Numbered from the stretch's first letter, positions 18,374 through 28,109 are shown. The stretch is DNA of 37,124 bases from an uncultured Legionellales bacterium (GCA_913046215.1 CAJWRJ010000016.1:1-37124); one strand, 5' to 3'. Notes: generated by a model from the letters alone, not told the origin. Translations and numbers: made by a program.

Positions 18374-19018
18374 TTAGTTTAATTTAAGCTTACTGACTGG
18401 GATGAATTCGCCATTTTCTTTACCCAATAAACGGCCTGTTTCAATTTCAAAATACCACCCATGAATAGCCAAATCCCCGCTATTACACTTTTCTTTTATC
18501 CAAGGGAAAGTCATTAGATTATTTAATGAAGCCTCAATACAGGCTCTCTCACAATAGCTGCATTGCTCATTGAAAGACTTCTTCTCATGCTCTTCTAAAA
18601 TTTTTTCTTTCACACTTTCAAATAACTCAACCCATGGGTCAATAAAACTATAGTTATCGTTTGGATGATTACCTTCCATAAGAGCTTTGATACCACCACA
18701 CTGACTATGCCCAAAAACAATAATATGTTTAACCTTCAAATGCTTTACTGCAAATTCTATCGCAGCATTTGTGCAGTTTAAATTTTCATCGCTATTACTC
18801 ACGGGGACAAGATTTGCAATATTGCGAACAATAAATAACTCACCTGGTGCCGTATTCATAATATGCGCAGGATCAACTCTTGAATCACAACAAGAAATTA
18901 CTAAAAATTGTGGTGACTGCCCATCTTTAGATAACTTTTGATAAAGATCTTTTTGTTTCTCAAAATCTTGATCTAAAAATCTTTCATATCCTTCAACTAA
19001 TTTTTTTACTTCTTTCAT
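18374..19018 (-). CDS. can: Beta-class carbonic anhydrase
   Basis: It interconverts CO2 and bicarbonate. At 214 residues it matches the plant/Can-like beta class. Zinc ligands are visible: Cys43 in CCDSR (with the Asp45/Arg47 pair), and His104 and Cys107 in GHSQCGGI. No signal peptide, so cytoplasmic; the likely role is bicarbonate supply to carboxylases such as acetyl-CoA carboxylase and purine synthesis. It starts 19 bases after purC on the same strand, suggesting glnS-purC-can co-transcription, and ends 30 bases from fba in a convergent pair. No strong ribosome site is visible. Confidence 0.96.
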   Translation of the reverse strand: MKEVKKLVEGYERFLDQDFEKQKDLYQKLSKDGQSPQFLVISCCDSRVDPAHIMNTAPGELFIVRNIANLVPVSNSDENLNCTNAAIEFAVKHLKVKHIIVFGHSQCGGIKALMEGNHPNDNYSFIDPWVELFESVKEKILEEHEKKSFNEQCSYCERACIEASLNNLMTFPWIKEKCNSGDLAIHGWYFEIETGRLLGKENGEFIPVSKLKLN

Positions 19019-19037
19019 AATATTTTAACTCTAATTG

Positions 19038-19931
19038 CTAATTAATTATTTTATTCTTCGCTTCTTCGTACTTTTCCGCTGTTTTTTCAATTACATTAAT
19101 AGGTAATTTTGGACCTGGAGATTTTTTGTTCCAATCAAGTGTTTCTAAATAGTCCCTAATATATTGTTTATCAAAGCTGGGAGGGCTAATACCTATTTTA
19201 TAGGATTCTGCAGGCCAAAAGCGAGATGAATCGGGTGTTAGTAGCTCATCGATTAGTATAAGTTCATTGCTATCATCAAGGCCGAACTCAAACTTGGTAT
19301 CTGCAATGATAATGCCTTTGTTCTTTGTAAACTGTGCTGCCTCATTATATATTTTTAGACTAATATCACGAATTTTTTTAGCTAGCTCCTCACCGATTAA
19401 TTTTTTTGTTTTATTGAAACTAATATTCTCATCATGATCTCCAACATTTGCTTTTGTTGCGGGAGTGAAAATTGGTTCTGATAATTTCTCTGCTTGTTTC
19501 ATCTCAGGGGATAGGCTTATACCACAAATCTCTCCTGTCTTTTTGTAATCCTCCCATCCAGAACCAATCAAATAACCACGAACAACGGCCTCGATTGGTA
19601 GAGGTTTCAACTTTTTTACAACGGTTGCTCTGCCCTCTAAAATTTTAAGCTCCTCTTCGCTATTAATTACATCACTTATTTTAGTTTCTGTAATATGGTT
19701 TGGAATAATATTTTTAAAACGTTCAAACCAAAAGTTTGAGACCTCCGTTAACACGTAACCCTTACCAGGAATTGGATCTGGTAAAATAACATCAAATGCT
19801 GAGAGTCTATCACTAGTAACAATTAATAGATGCTCATCATCTACTTCATAGATATCTCTAACTTTACCACTATTTATAAGTTTGAGACTTTTTATATTAG
19901 AGTGATAAATTATTTTAGGATTATTTTTCAT
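19038..19931 (-). CDS. purC: Phosphoribosylaminoimidazole-succinocarboxamide synthase (SAICAR synthetase)
   Basis: It joins aspartate to CAIR with ATP in purine synthesis. The roughly 300-residue form resembles yeast Ade1 and many proteobacterial PurC. Motifs include SGKVRDIYEVDDEHLLIVTS, DRLSAFDVILPDPIPGKG, a GSGWEDYKKTG segment and IADTKFEFG near the C-terminus. I place the start at ATG 19931 (MKNNPK); the frame is open to a TTG at 19943, which would add four residues, and neither has a clear ribosome site. It lies 30 bases after glnS and 19 bases before can, on the same strand. Confidence 0.95.
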   Translation of the reverse strand: MKNNPKIIYHSNIKSLKLINSGKVRDIYEVDDEHLLIVTSDRLSAFDVILPDPIPGKGYVLTEVSNFWFERFKNIIPNHITETKISDVINSEEELKILEGRATVVKKLKPLPIEAVVRGYLIGSGWEDYKKTGEICGISLSPEMKQAEKLSEPIFTPATKANVGDHDENISFNKTKKLIGEELAKKIRDISLKIYNEAAQFTKNKGIIIADTKFEFGLDDSNELILIDELLTPDSSRFWPAESYKIGISPPSFDKQYIRDYLETLDWNKKSPGPKLPINVIEKTAEKYEEAKNKIIN

Positions 19932-19961
19932 GAAATTATTCAAGCACTGTATTTAAAAAAT

Positions 19962-21650
19962 TTACTTCTGTTTTTTTGCCCAAGAGTCTCTTAGAGAAAC
20001 GGTCCTATTAAATATAGGTTTACCAACATCGGAATCTTTGCTATCGACACAAAAGTAGCCAATTCTCTCGAATTGAAAAAAATCCTCTTTATTGGCAGAT
20101 TTCAACGATGGCTCAAGGAATGCATTCTTCACTACTTTTATAGAATCACTATTTAAAAAATCTTTCCAGCCATTCTCATGCTTATTGCTATCAGGTTTAG
20201 GATCATCAAATAATCTATCATATAAACGTACTTCGGTTTTGAAGGCATGTTCAGCCGATACCCAGTGTAATGTTCCTTTCACTTTGCGGCCATCAGGTGA
20301 ATCGCCGCCTTTTGAATCTGGATCATAAGAGCAATGTAACTCAAGTATATTGTCCGAATCGTCCTTAACAACCTTGTTGCAAATAATATAATATGCATAA
20401 CGTAATCTGACTTCCTTACCTGGTGCTAAACGAAAAAATTTCTTTGATGGTTCTTCCATAAAATCATCTTTTTCAATATAAATTATTTTAGAAAACGGGA
20501 CTTTTCTCTCGCCCATAGTCGGATCATTTGGATGATTCGGAATATCTAGTTGTTCGGATTTATCCTCCGGATAATTATCAATTACTATTTTCAATGGATT
20601 TAAAACGCCCATGACGCGTGGTGCACGGCCTCCTAGATCTTCACGAACACAATTTTCTAAGACACCTACATCGATGGTTGTATCATTTTTAGTTATTCCA
20701 ATCCTGCTACAAAAATCACGAATGGACTCGGGTGTATACCCGCGTCTTCGCATTCCAACAATTGTCGGCATTCGTGGGTCGTCCCATCCGGAAACACTGC
20801 CATCCACTACCAACTCATTTAATTTTCTTTTGCTGGTAATAGTGTAATTTAGATTTAAACGAGCAAACTCGATTTGCTGTGGGTGACAAGTTACGGGCAG
20901 TTGATCCAAAAACCAGTCATAGAGTGGCCTATGATCTTCGAATTCCAGCGTGCATAGTGAATGCGTTATACCTTCCAGAGCATCTGAAATACAATGAGTA
21001 TAATCGTACATCGGATATATACACCAATTATTACCAGTACGGTGATGTGCTGCCTTTTTTATTCTGTAAATGGCTGGGTCTCGCATATTTATGTTAGGTG
21101 ATGACATATCTATCTTTGCTCTTAATATGCACTCTCCTTCCTCAAAATCACCTGCTCGCATGCGTTCAAAAAGACTTAGATTTTCTTCAATGCTTCTATC
21201 TCGATATGGACTATCTTTTCCTGGTTCAGTCAATGTCCCTCTGTGATCGCGTATTTCATCGGCGTTTAGATGATCAACATATGCTTTGCCATTGGTAATC
21301 ATTTGCTTTGCAAATTCAAAAAGCTGCTCAAAATAATCTGATGCATAAAAAAGTCGATCACTCCAATCAAATCCCAGCCACTTTACATCTTGTTGTATTG
21401 AGTCTGTATATTCAGGATCCTCTTTTGCAGGATTAGTATCATCAAAACGAAGATTGCAAAGACCGCCCTTAAAATCATCTGCAATTCCAAAATTTAAACA
21501 AATTGATTTGGCATGACCTATATGAAGGTATCCATTTGGTTCTGGGGGAAATCTAGTATGAACGAGACTCTTGTTTTTTTTATTCTTTACATCATCTTTA
21601 ATGATATTTCGAATAAAGTTACTTGATTCATGGTTAGAATTATCAGACAT
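19962..21650 (-). CDS. glnS: Glutaminyl-tRNA synthetase
   Basis: It charges tRNA-Gln directly with glutamine. At 562 residues it is close to E. coli GlnRS (554). The class I HIGH motif is at 43-46 inside [16 protein letters not shown]. The KMSKS-like motif is TSKRKL, where E. coli has MSKRKL. The C-terminal beta-barrel anticodon-binding domain is present. AGGA 6 bases before ATG 21650 supports the start. First gene of glnS-purC-can. GlnRS is largely confined to gamma/betaproteobacteria and eukaryotes, consistent with the placement. Confidence 0.98.
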   Translation of the reverse strand: MSDNSNHESSNFIRNIIKDDVKNKKNKSLVHTRFPPEPNGYLHIGHAKSICLNFGIADDFKGGLCNLRFDDTNPAKEDPEYTDSIQQDVKWLGFDWSDRLFYASDYFEQLFEFAKQMITNGKAYVDHLNADEIRDHRGTLTEPGKDSPYRDRSIEENLSLFERMRAGDFEEGECILRAKIDMSSPNINMRDPAIYRIKKAAHHRTGNNWCIYPMYDYTHCISDALEGITHSLCTLEFEDHRPLYDWFLDQLPVTCHPQQIEFARLNLNYTITSKRKLNELVVDGSVSGWDDPRMPTIVGMRRRGYTPESIRDFCSRIGITKNDTTIDVGVLENCVREDLGGRAPRVMGVLNPLKIVIDNYPEDKSEQLDIPNHPNDPTMGERKVPFSKIIYIEKDDFMEEPSKKFFRLAPGKEVRLRYAYYIICNKVVKDDSDNILELHCSYDPDSKGGDSPDGRKVKGTLHWVSAEHAFKTEVRLYDRLFDDPKPDSNKHENGWKDFLNSDSIKVVKNAFLEPSLKSANKEDFFQFERIGYFCVDSKDSDVGKPIFNRTVSLRDSWAKKQK

Positions 21651-21715
21651 TGACTATCCTTATGTCATAACAGCAGCATTAATAACGAACATAACTTGTA
21701 CTGTGATTTGATAAA

Positions 21716-22942
21716 TCAATTATAATTTCTTGCAAACCTGGGTAAGTTGCCTTTAAGGCCCATTGCCCTTGCCATGATTGCATTCTTAACTATTGGCATC
21801 TCATCAACAATATCTAAACCTAAATTACGTAACCATTGTACTGATTGAAATTTATTTTCAAAGAGATATTTAAATCCATCGAGCATATACATTATCTGTT
21901 GATTTTCAGTCCGACGCCAACGCTCATATCTTCGTAAAACTTGCAATCGACCAATATCTCTATCTGAATTAAATGTATCTATGAGTATTTCAGCTAGTGA
22001 AGCAGAATCAAGAATACCCAAATTAGCACCCAAACCAGCTAAAGGATGAACGGTATGCGCACTATCTCCGATAAGAGCAAGTCTTGGCTGAACATAATGA
22101 TCAGCTTGGGCTCGGCTCAATGGAAAAATATTTCGCTCGGTGCTCTCTTTGATTTGCCCTAATTTATTCTCAAAAGCTACTGCCAACTCATTTTGAAATG
22201 TTGCCTTATCCAATTTAAGAAGCTCATCAATCCGCTCGGGTTTAGCTGACCAGACGATGCCCGATTGATGGGGATTTTTCATTGGTAAAAAAGCAAGCGG
22301 CCCGTCACTTAAAAAACGCTGCCGAGCAACTGCACTGTGTTCAATTTCAGTGGTAACAACACATGCTAAAGCTGACTGCTCATAATCATGCTTTTGAAAA
22401 TTAATATTACAAAGCTGCCTAACTTTAGAGTTGGACCCATCAGCTGCAACGACAAGTTTTGTTTTTAATTCCTGTGAGTTATCAATATCAATACATATTG
22501 CATTCGCATCTTTTTCTATAGATTTTGGTGAGGCTCCCTTAATCAAATCAATATTTTCGAATTCATTTATTTTCTGAAACAAAGCATCTGTAAGAAAATT
22601 TTGTGCAATAATATAACCCATTGCGGGTTCACAAATTGATGCACTTTCAAAACGAATTTCACCATCTCCATTTTCATCCCAAACATGCATGCGACGAAAA
22701 GGGGAAATGCTATCCTCTGGAATCAAATGCCATGCACCGGTTTTGTTTAAGATCCTTTTGGAACTAATAGTAATTGCAAATATTCGTGAATCATTTTTCT
22801 GTGATGAACGATCTGCCCTAACATCCCTATCAAGCAATGCAACCTTGAAATTGGCTTTTGCCAAAAGACAAGCCAAAGAACAACCAACGACCCCGCCGCC
22901 ACAAATCACAACATCATAATCATATCCTTCAATTCTTTTCAT
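21716..22942 (-). CDS. ubiI: FAD-dependent ubiquinone-pathway hydroxylase, UbiI (VisC)-like
   Basis: A 408-residue flavoprotein monooxygenase of the UbiH/UbiI/UbiF family, which hydroxylates the ubiquinone ring using O2. It has the N-terminal FAD motif VVICGGGVVGCSLACLLAKA (about 10-29), the DG motif VVAADGSNSKVRQ near residue 165 and the second FAD motif LIGDSAHTVHPLAGLGANLG near residue 290. Its ATG overlaps the ubiH stop by 4 bases (ATGA), so the two are translationally coupled. Third position in pepP-ubiH-ubiI, as in E. coli, makes UbiI (C5 hydroxylase) the best name; UbiF or a broader-specificity UbiM-type enzyme cannot be excluded by eye. The usual AGQG reads AGLG here. Confidence 0.85.
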   Translation of the reverse strand: MKRIEGYDYDVVICGGGVVGCSLACLLAKANFKVALLDRDVRADRSSQKNDSRIFAITISSKRILNKTGAWHLIPEDSISPFRRMHVWDENGDGEIRFESASICEPAMGYIIAQNFLTDALFQKINEFENIDLIKGASPKSIEKDANAICIDIDNSQELKTKLVVAADGSNSKVRQLCNINFQKHDYEQSALACVVTTEIEHSAVARQRFLSDGPLAFLPMKNPHQSGIVWSAKPERIDELLKLDKATFQNELAVAFENKLGQIKESTERNIFPLSRAQADHYVQPRLALIGDSAHTVHPLAGLGANLGILDSASLAEILIDTFNSDRDIGRLQVLRRYERWRRTENQQIMYMLDGFKYLFENKFQSVQWLRNLGLDIVDEMPIVKNAIMARAMGLKGNLPRFARNYN

Positions 22943-24159
22943 AGGTTTATATCTCTTACCAGACGTGGTTGGTGCCCTGATACTCCCATCGCTTTTTTAA
23001 GTAATGTTGATTTTAGTTCTGGGATGCAATCAATTAGGATCATTGCGAAATTTGAGAATGAATGATACAGAAAGGATTCATTGTAAAAACAATTAGCGAT
23101 GCCGTTGCAAAACTCAATGACGCTTTTTTGATCGGGAGAGCGGAGTTCTATATATTTTTCTAATATACTCTCATCGTCAATCGCTAATTTTTTTTCAAGG
23201 CCATCGGTTATGCACTCCGCCAAACCGACAGCATCTCTTAAACCGAGATTGAACCCTTGTGCTGCATTAGGATGAATTGTATGTGCGGCGTTACCTAATA
23301 AAACCAGATTTTTTTCAAATTGTTTGCGAGCTTCGATATAGAAAATTGGATAACCCCGACGTTTTTCTATTTTGCAAATTTTACCCAAACGACGTCCGAA
23401 TTCATTCTCTATAACCTTTACGTATTCATCATCTAGCATATTTAGATAATCGTTTGCCTTGTCTGAATGAGCAGTAAAAACTAATACCGAACGATTGTCA
23501 TCAATTGGTAAAAGTGCAATAGGACCATGCGATGTAAAACGCTCATAGGCTACAGAGTGATTTGGTTTTTGTGTTGTTATATTTGAAACAATTGCAGTTT
23601 GTTTATAATCGCTTTTCTTTACTTCTATTCCAGATAATTCTCTAACTTTTGAATTACTGCCATCTGCTCCGACCAGAAGCTTTGTATCTATCATCTTAGT
23701 ACCATTAGATGTTGATAGCTCTAAAGTTATTCCTGAATCTTGTTTTATAAAATTTTCTAATTTAACAGGACATAATATTTCTATATTTTCAAATTGTTTA
23801 ATTTTTTTATGTAATGCTTTACCCATTGATTGAGCAATGACTACATGACCTAATTCAGATAAATTTGATTCGCTGGCTGTCAGACGTGTAAAACCAAATT
23901 TCTTTTGATTTGAAACATGTATTTCTTTTATTGGAGTAACATGTGCATATATTTCATTCCAAACACCAAAATGCTCCAATATATGTTTAGAGGATGGAGA
24001 AAGAGAGATTCCTCTTTCATCATAACTCGGTTGTCGATCTTCTTCTAAAACCGAGGTCTCAATAAGAGCTATAGATAGATTCGTGGATGCAATTGCACAG
24101 GCAAAACTCGCCCCAACCATACCTCCACCAACAATTGCAACATCATAATCATGCTGCAT
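22939..24159 (-). CDS. ubiH: 2-octaprenyl-6-methoxyphenol hydroxylase, UbiH
   Basis: This is the second flavoprotein hydroxylase of the ubiquinone pathway in this operon, 406 residues. FAD motif VAIVGGGMVGASFACAIAS lies at about 7-25, the DG motif LVGADGSNSKVRE near 160, and the second FAD motif is LLGNAAHTIHPNAAQGFN. The Asn in GNAAH, where paralogues have Asp, is typical of UbiH, as I recall it; the usual AG before QGFN is AA here. It directly follows pepP, overlapping it by 11 bases, the gene order of E. coli. No membrane anchor is evident; it probably works in the soluble Ubi complex. Confidence 0.88.
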   Translation of the reverse strand: MQHDYDVAIVGGGMVGASFACAIASTNLSIALIETSVLEEDRQPSYDERGISLSPSSKHILEHFGVWNEIYAHVTPIKEIHVSNQKKFGFTRLTASESNLSELGHVVIAQSMGKALHKKIKQFENIEILCPVKLENFIKQDSGITLELSTSNGTKMIDTKLLVGADGSNSKVRELSGIEVKKSDYKQTAIVSNITTQKPNHSVAYERFTSHGPIALLPIDDNRSVLVFTAHSDKANDYLNMLDDEYVKVIENEFGRRLGKICKIEKRRGYPIFYIEARKQFEKNLVLLGNAAHTIHPNAAQGFNLGLRDAVGLAECITDGLEKKLAIDDESILEKYIELRSPDQKSVIEFCNGIANCFYNESFLYHSFSNFAMILIDCIPELKSTLLKKAMGVSGHQPRLVRDINL

Positions 24160-25462
24160 CAGCCATTAATTCCTCGATTTCATTAATTGTCTTAGGCGCA
24201 TCTTTACTTAAAACATCATTACCGTCCTTGGTGACTACAACATCATCTTCAATCCTAACTCCTATGTTGTGTAGCTCTCTGGATAAATCTTGACTAGCAG
24301 GTAAATAAATCCCAGGTTCAACGGTCATAACCATACCAGCCTCAAGCATCCTCCATTCCCCATCTAACTTGTAATCACCAACATCATGAACATCCATGCC
24401 TAACCAATGACCTGTTCGATGCATATAGTATTTTGTGTATTCTTCATTTTCTATCAAGTCATCAATATTTCCCTTCAAAATTCCTAGGTCGACTAGTCCT
24501 TCTGTTAATACTTTTACAGCCGCATCATGTGGATTATTCCAATATTTGCCAGGCTTTATCTCATCGATAGCAGCTTTTTGAGCAGCTAAAACTAAACTGT
24601 AAATATCGCGCTGTGCCCCCGTATATTTTCCGTTAACAGGGAATGTTCTAGTAATGTCGCTTGCATAACACTGATACTCTGCACCAGAATCAATTAATAA
24701 TAGATCGCCTTCAACTATTGCATCACTATTATCCGTGTAGTGTAAAATACATGAGTTTGCTCCAGAACCAACGATTGCAGGATAAGCGCTGTGACGTGCG
24801 CCATTTTTAATAAATTCAGATATCAATTCTCCTTCCAATTGATATTCATACATTCCCGGCATACAACTTTTCATAGCACGCTTGTGCGCCTTAGCTGAAA
24901 TCTTCGCCGCCTTTCGCATTAAACTAATTTCATATCGACTCTTATAGAGTCTCATTTCATGCAGAAAATGATTAAGTGAAATAAACTCATCGGGCGCAAC
25001 CGCACCTGATCTTACATTACTTTTAATTTGATTAACCCAACCAAGTACTCTTTGATCGAAATTTTGGTTGCTGCCCATGTTATAGAAAACTCTCTCGTGC
25101 CCTTCAATCAAACCCGGCAAAATATCATCCATATCTTCAACTGGAAAAGCATCATCTGCAGCATAAATTTCAAGCGCGCCCTGCAAACCAGATCGTCTGC
25201 CATGCCAGGTCTCCATTTTTTCGTCACGTTCACGGCAAAATAATATGTACTCTCCCTCATCACGATCTGGGATCAATACGACAACAGCCTCGGGTTCTGA
25301 ATAGCCAGTTAGATAGTAAAAATCACTATCGGGACGAAATGGAAATTCAACATCTCGATTTCTTATGGATACAGACGCAGTGGGGAGAATTGCGATGCTC
25401 TCCGAACCCATCATATCCATAAGGCGTTTACGACGATTCTTGAATTCTTTTGTATCAATCAA
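24149..25462 (-). CDS. pepP: Xaa-Pro aminopeptidase (aminopeptidase P)
   Basis: It removes the N-terminal residue ahead of proline; a cytoplasmic two-manganese enzyme. At 437 residues it matches E. coli PepP (441). The N-terminal domain carries RNRDVEFPFRPDSDFYYLTG (33-52). The C-terminal pita-bread domain shows LLIDSGAEYQCYASDITRTF with two Asp metal ligands, HRTGHWLGMDVHDVG with the metal His, and TVEPGIYLP with a Glu ligand. The start is TTG at 25462, with AGGA 8 bases upstream; no ATG fits the family N-terminus (the first internal Met is residue 15). The small ygfB-type gene often found upstream is absent. Confidence 0.96.
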   Translation of the reverse strand: MIDTKEFKNRRKRLMDMMGSESIAILPTASVSIRNRDVEFPFRPDSDFYYLTGYSEPEAVVVLIPDRDEGEYILFCRERDEKMETWHGRRSGLQGALEIYAADDAFPVEDMDDILPGLIEGHERVFYNMGSNQNFDQRVLGWVNQIKSNVRSGAVAPDEFISLNHFLHEMRLYKSRYEISLMRKAAKISAKAHKRAMKSCMPGMYEYQLEGELISEFIKNGARHSAYPAIVGSGANSCILHYTDNSDAIVEGDLLLIDSGAEYQCYASDITRTFPVNGKYTGAQRDIYSLVLAAQKAAIDEIKPGKYWNNPHDAAVKVLTEGLVDLGILKGNIDDLIENEEYTKYYMHRTGHWLGMDVHDVGDYKLDGEWRMLEAGMVMTVEPGIYLPASQDLSRELHNIGVRIEDDVVVTKDGNDVLSKDAPKTINEIEELMADAA

Positions 25463-25799
25463 TCTGGTAATCCTAATCTATATTTTTTAGTTTATTTTCT
25501 AATTTAATGCTGTTTTAACTAATATTTTTAGCGCCAAAAACATATTACTTCTAGATACGAAATCAAACTACCTCAGAAGTGAGGCCCAAAACTCATAGCA
25601 TTTTAATCATATATTCTATCTTTTTATTTGGCTATTACAGCACTAACTAATTGATTTTCGCTGAACATTAACAATTGGCGCCCATTTTTCCTTTGCATCA
25701 TGAGTTGACCAGCAAATCCAAGCAATCTATATTCTTGTTTATATGATATATCAACAATATACTCAGTTCATTCGATAACTGAATAATAGGGTAAAGATC
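25463..25799. other. Gene-free divergent region between pepP and the zapB-like gene
   Basis: This 337-base AT-rich stretch separates divergent genes. On the plus strand it holds a good promoter (25705-25733) and a 6-bp hairpin, TCAGTT-N8-AACTGA (25763-25782), in the predicted leader. A short perfect hairpin CCTCA-GAAG-TGAGG lies near 25570-25585, without a T-run. I see no clear pepP promoter, tRNA, repeat or credible gene here. Confidence 0.6.
25705..25733 (+). promoter_or_regulatory. Sigma70 promoter for the zapB-like/zapA genes
   Basis: TTGACC (25705-25710) and TATATT (25728-25733) are separated by exactly 17 bases, each differing by one base from consensus. The predicted start near 25740 gives a leader of about 60 bases before ATG 25800, which has AGGG 8 bases upstream. 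Confidence 0.72.
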
Positions 25800-26024
25800 A
25801 TGAGCGACCACAATGATAATAACACGGATCTAAGCGCGCTTGAGGAACGTGTTGATGAATTAATTAACACCGTCAATGAGCTCAAGACTGAAAATTCGAG
25901 TTTAAAAAATCAACAGGAAAATCTTGTAAATGAACGTGCTATACTAATTGAGAAGACAGAGCATGCTAGAAGTCGAATAGAGGCAATGATAACTAGACTA
26001 CGTGCAATGGAAACAAGATCATGA
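25800..26024 (+). CDS. Small coiled-coil protein, TIGR02449 family (ZapB-like)
   Basis: A 74-residue, charged protein with no membrane segment. From about residue 12 to the end it is one heptad-rich helix (LEERVDELINTVNELKTENS, then RAILIEKTEHARSRIEAMIT), expected to form a coiled-coil dimer. A family of this size and pattern is regularly encoded just before zapA in gammaproteobacteria and is annotated as TIGR02449 or ZapB-like. A division role is inferred from this linkage; direct homology to E. coli ZapB is not clear by eye. Its stop overlaps the zapA ATG by 4 bases (ATGA), so translation is probably coupled. Confidence 0.88.
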   Translation: MSDHNDNNTDLSALEERVDELINTVNELKTENSSLKNQQENLVNERAILIEKTEHARSRIEAMITRLRAMETRS

Positions 26025-26332
26025 ATAAAAAACCATTAAAAGTTACAATTTTAGATAAAGAATATCTAATAACTTGTGAAGCAGAAGAGCTTGATTCACT
26101 ACATACCGCAATAAATTTCTTGAATACAAAAGTTGCTGAAACGAAGAAAAATGGTAGTGTCATAGGATCCGAAAGAATTGCTGTCATGACAGCACTGAAT
26201 ATAGCAAATGAAATGTTGGAACATAAAAAAGAAAACCAAGATAAAAAATTTAAAATCGACACTACGCTTAATAGATTACAAAATAAAATTAACGATGCAT
26301 TAGATATAGAAAAACAATTAGATTACGGCTAA
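26021..26332 (+). CDS. zapA: Cell division protein ZapA
   Basis: It binds FtsZ and promotes bundling of filaments at the division ring. At 103 residues it is typical. The N-terminal globular part contains VTILDKEYLITCEAEELDSL (9-28). ERIAVMTALNIANEMLEH (about 51-68) starts the long helix that forms the dimer and tetramer coiled coil. It overlaps the upstream coiled-coil gene by 4 bases and is followed after about 40 bases by the 6S RNA gene, a linkage conserved in gammaproteobacteria. Confidence 0.95.
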   Translation: MNKKPLKVTILDKEYLITCEAEELDSLHTAINFLNTKVAETKKNGSVIGSERIAVMTALNIANEMLEHKKENQDKKFKIDTTLNRLQNKINDALDIEKQLDYG

Positions 26333-26371
26333 TGCAAAGAAGTAGTCTCGTCGTATAAGAAAATAAAAATT

Positions 26372-26561
26372 GGGTGTCTTCTGTCATGTTCGTTATCAAG
26401 CTCGTGGTAACTTGAGCCGATAAGATATAAAACAGGGGATCTTTAATCAGTATTGTTGTGCATGTCCATCCACGTGGAAAGCCTGAAATGCTGGCTTAGA
26501 TACCCACTTGAACCTCTGGTTCAAGTTCAATGCCTCTGAAACGACATCATGGTTGATACCC
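26372..26561 (+). ncRNA. ssrS: 6S RNA
   Basis: The roughly 190-base region after zapA matches the 6S RNA fold and several conserved stretches of the E. coli RNA (184 bases). The closing stem pairs GGGTGTC (26372-26378) with GATACCC (26555-26561), continued by ATGTT (26386-26390) with GACAT (26543-26547). TTGAGCCGATA (26412-26422) is like E. coli CTGAGCCGATA. The distal hairpin ACTTGAACC-TCT-GGTTCAAGT (26506-26526) matches the E. coli TTGAACC/GGTTCAA hairpin. 6S RNA mimics an open promoter and binds sigma70 RNA polymerase, lowering transcription in stationary phase. Exact ends are uncertain by a few bases; a TATAAG at 26354-26359 may be its -10. Confidence 0.92.
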
Positions 26562-26582
26562 CGCTAATTTAGATTTTAATTC

Positions 26583-28109
26583 TCAGCTTAAGAACTTTAT
26601 ATAAGCAGGATTTTTAGTTTCATCCCAGTATGGGATACCAAGTTTATTAATAAAATTTTGAAAGTTTTCTTTTTGCTCATTATGAACTTGAAAACCCATA
26701 AGTACACGACCATATGCTGCACCATGATTCCTATAATGAAATAAGCTAATGTTCCAGTCTTCGCCCATCTCACTTAAAAAATGTAACAACGCTCCAGATC
26801 TTTCCGGAAATTCAAAACGATATATAAGTTCGTTTTCAGCTTGTGGTGCGTGACCTCCAACCATATATCTGATATGCATTTTAGCAATCGCGTTATCACT
26901 TAAATCGACAACATCGTAACCCTTCTCTTCGAGTTGTTTCATTAGTATGTTTTTTTCGTCAACACCATTTTTCAATTGCACGCCCACAAAAATATGGGCT
27001 TCGTTATCATCCGCATAACGATAATTAAACTCGGTAATTAAACGAGAACCCAAATCACGGCATAACTTACGAAAACTACCAGGGCGTTCAGGTATCATTA
27101 TAGAAATAAGCGCCTCTCTATTTTCACCCAAAGCTGAAAGCTCTGCTATATGTCTTAAACGATCAAAATTAACATTCGCTCCACTGAAAATCGTTACTAA
27201 TTCTTTATCCTCTATATTATTGTTTGCTACATACTGCTTTAGCCCAGCAAGTGCCAATGCGCCTGCAGGCTCAGGAATTGATCTTGTGTCCTCGAAAATA
27301 TCTTTAACAGCTGCACATATTTCATCAACACTAACTAGCAGTATTTCATCAACAAGGTCCTTTGCAATCCGATAACACTCTTCCCCTGCTTGCTTAACTG
27401 CAGCGCCATCAGCAAAAATACCAATATGATCTAATTCTATTAGCTCCCCCGATTTAAGTGCATCATGCATGCATGGTGCCTCATCCGGTTCAACACCAAT
27501 AATTTTTATATTGGGATCTATCGTTTTTACATAAGCAGCAATTCCCGCAACTAAACCGCCGCCGCCAACAGGAACAAAAATAATATCTGGCTTATTTGGA
27601 TGTTGATCCAATAATTCAACTCCAACTGTTGCCTGTCCCGAGATAACTAAAGGATGATCATATGGAGAAACATAATACATTCCTTTTTCAGATGAGAGTT
27701 CTAATGCATGCTCTTTAGCATCATCATATGTATTACCAAACAAGATAACCTCTGCATCCATTCTTTTTACTGAGTCAATTTTGATTTCAGGCGTTGTTTT
27801 AGGCATAACAATAATTGATTTCAAATTAAGGTGTTTTGCTGCAAGCGCCACGCCCTGAGCATGGTTTCCTGCCGAGGCCGCAATCACCCCTCGATCTCGC
27901 TCGCTTTTTGATAAGGAGGCGATTAAGTTGTAAGCGCCTCTTATCTTATAGGAGAATACCGACTGCTGATCTTCGCGTTTCAGCCATATTTTGTTGTTGT
28001 GGCGCAAAGAAAGTTGAGTGGCATAGTCAAGATCAGTGAGTTTTGCAACTGCGTAAACTCGCTGGCTAGCTTCCTTAATTAATTTTTTGTATTCCTCGAA
28101 CATTAGCAT
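26583..28109 (-). CDS. ilvA: Threonine ammonia-lyase, biosynthetic (threonine deaminase)
   Basis: It deaminates threonine to 2-oxobutanoate, the committed step of isoleucine synthesis. The 508-residue biosynthetic form has an N-terminal PLP catalytic domain with Lys55 in FSYKIRGAYN, AASAGNHAQGVALAA and the glycine loop VPVGGGGLVAG (about 182-192). Two C-terminal ACT-like regulatory repeats begin at EREALISIMIPERPGSFRK-like sequence near residue 330 and ENELIYRFEFPERSGALLHF near 420; isoleucine inhibition is expected from the family. Start ATG 28109 is followed by a second in-frame ATG at 28103; neither has a clear ribosome site. Tail-to-tail with the 6S RNA gene; divergent from rpiA. Confidence 0.95.
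   Translation of the reverse strand: MLMFEEYKKLIKEASQRVYAVAKLTDLDYATQLSLRHNNKIWLKREDQQSVFSYKIRGAYNLIASLSKSERDRGVIAASAGNHAQGVALAAKHLNLKSIIVMPKTTPEIKIDSVKRMDAEVILFGNTYDDAKEHALELSSEKGMYYVSPYDHPLVISGQATVGVELLDQHPNKPDIIFVPVGGGGLVAGIAAYVKTIDPNIKIIGVEPDEAPCMHDALKSGELIELDHIGIFADGAAVKQAGEECYRIAKDLVDEILLVSVDEICAAVKDIFEDTRSIPEPAGALALAGLKQYVANNNIEDKELVTIFSGANVNFDRLRHIAELSALGENREALISIMIPERPGSFRKLCRDLGSRLITEFNYRYADDNEAHIFVGVQLKNGVDEKNILMKQLEEKGYDVVDLSDNAIAKMHIRYMVGGHAPQAENELIYRFEFPERSGALLHFLSEMGEDWNISLFHYRNHGAAYGRVLMGFQVHNEQKENFQNFINKLGIPYWDETKNPAYIKFLS

Noticed and set aside
21703-21719. FNR/ANR-like site before glnS (TTGATTTATCAA; inverted repeat TGATTT-ATC-AAATCA).
   Set aside because: The half-sites TTGAT and ATCAA are 2 bases apart instead of 4, and the repeat overlaps the ubiI stop codon. 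It does not fit the consensus.
25624-25701. A 25-codon minus-strand frame upstream of pepP, starting MMQRKNGRQ.
   Set aside because: No recognisable ribosome site, no family match, and its start lies beside the zapB-like promoter. Frames this short are expected by chance.
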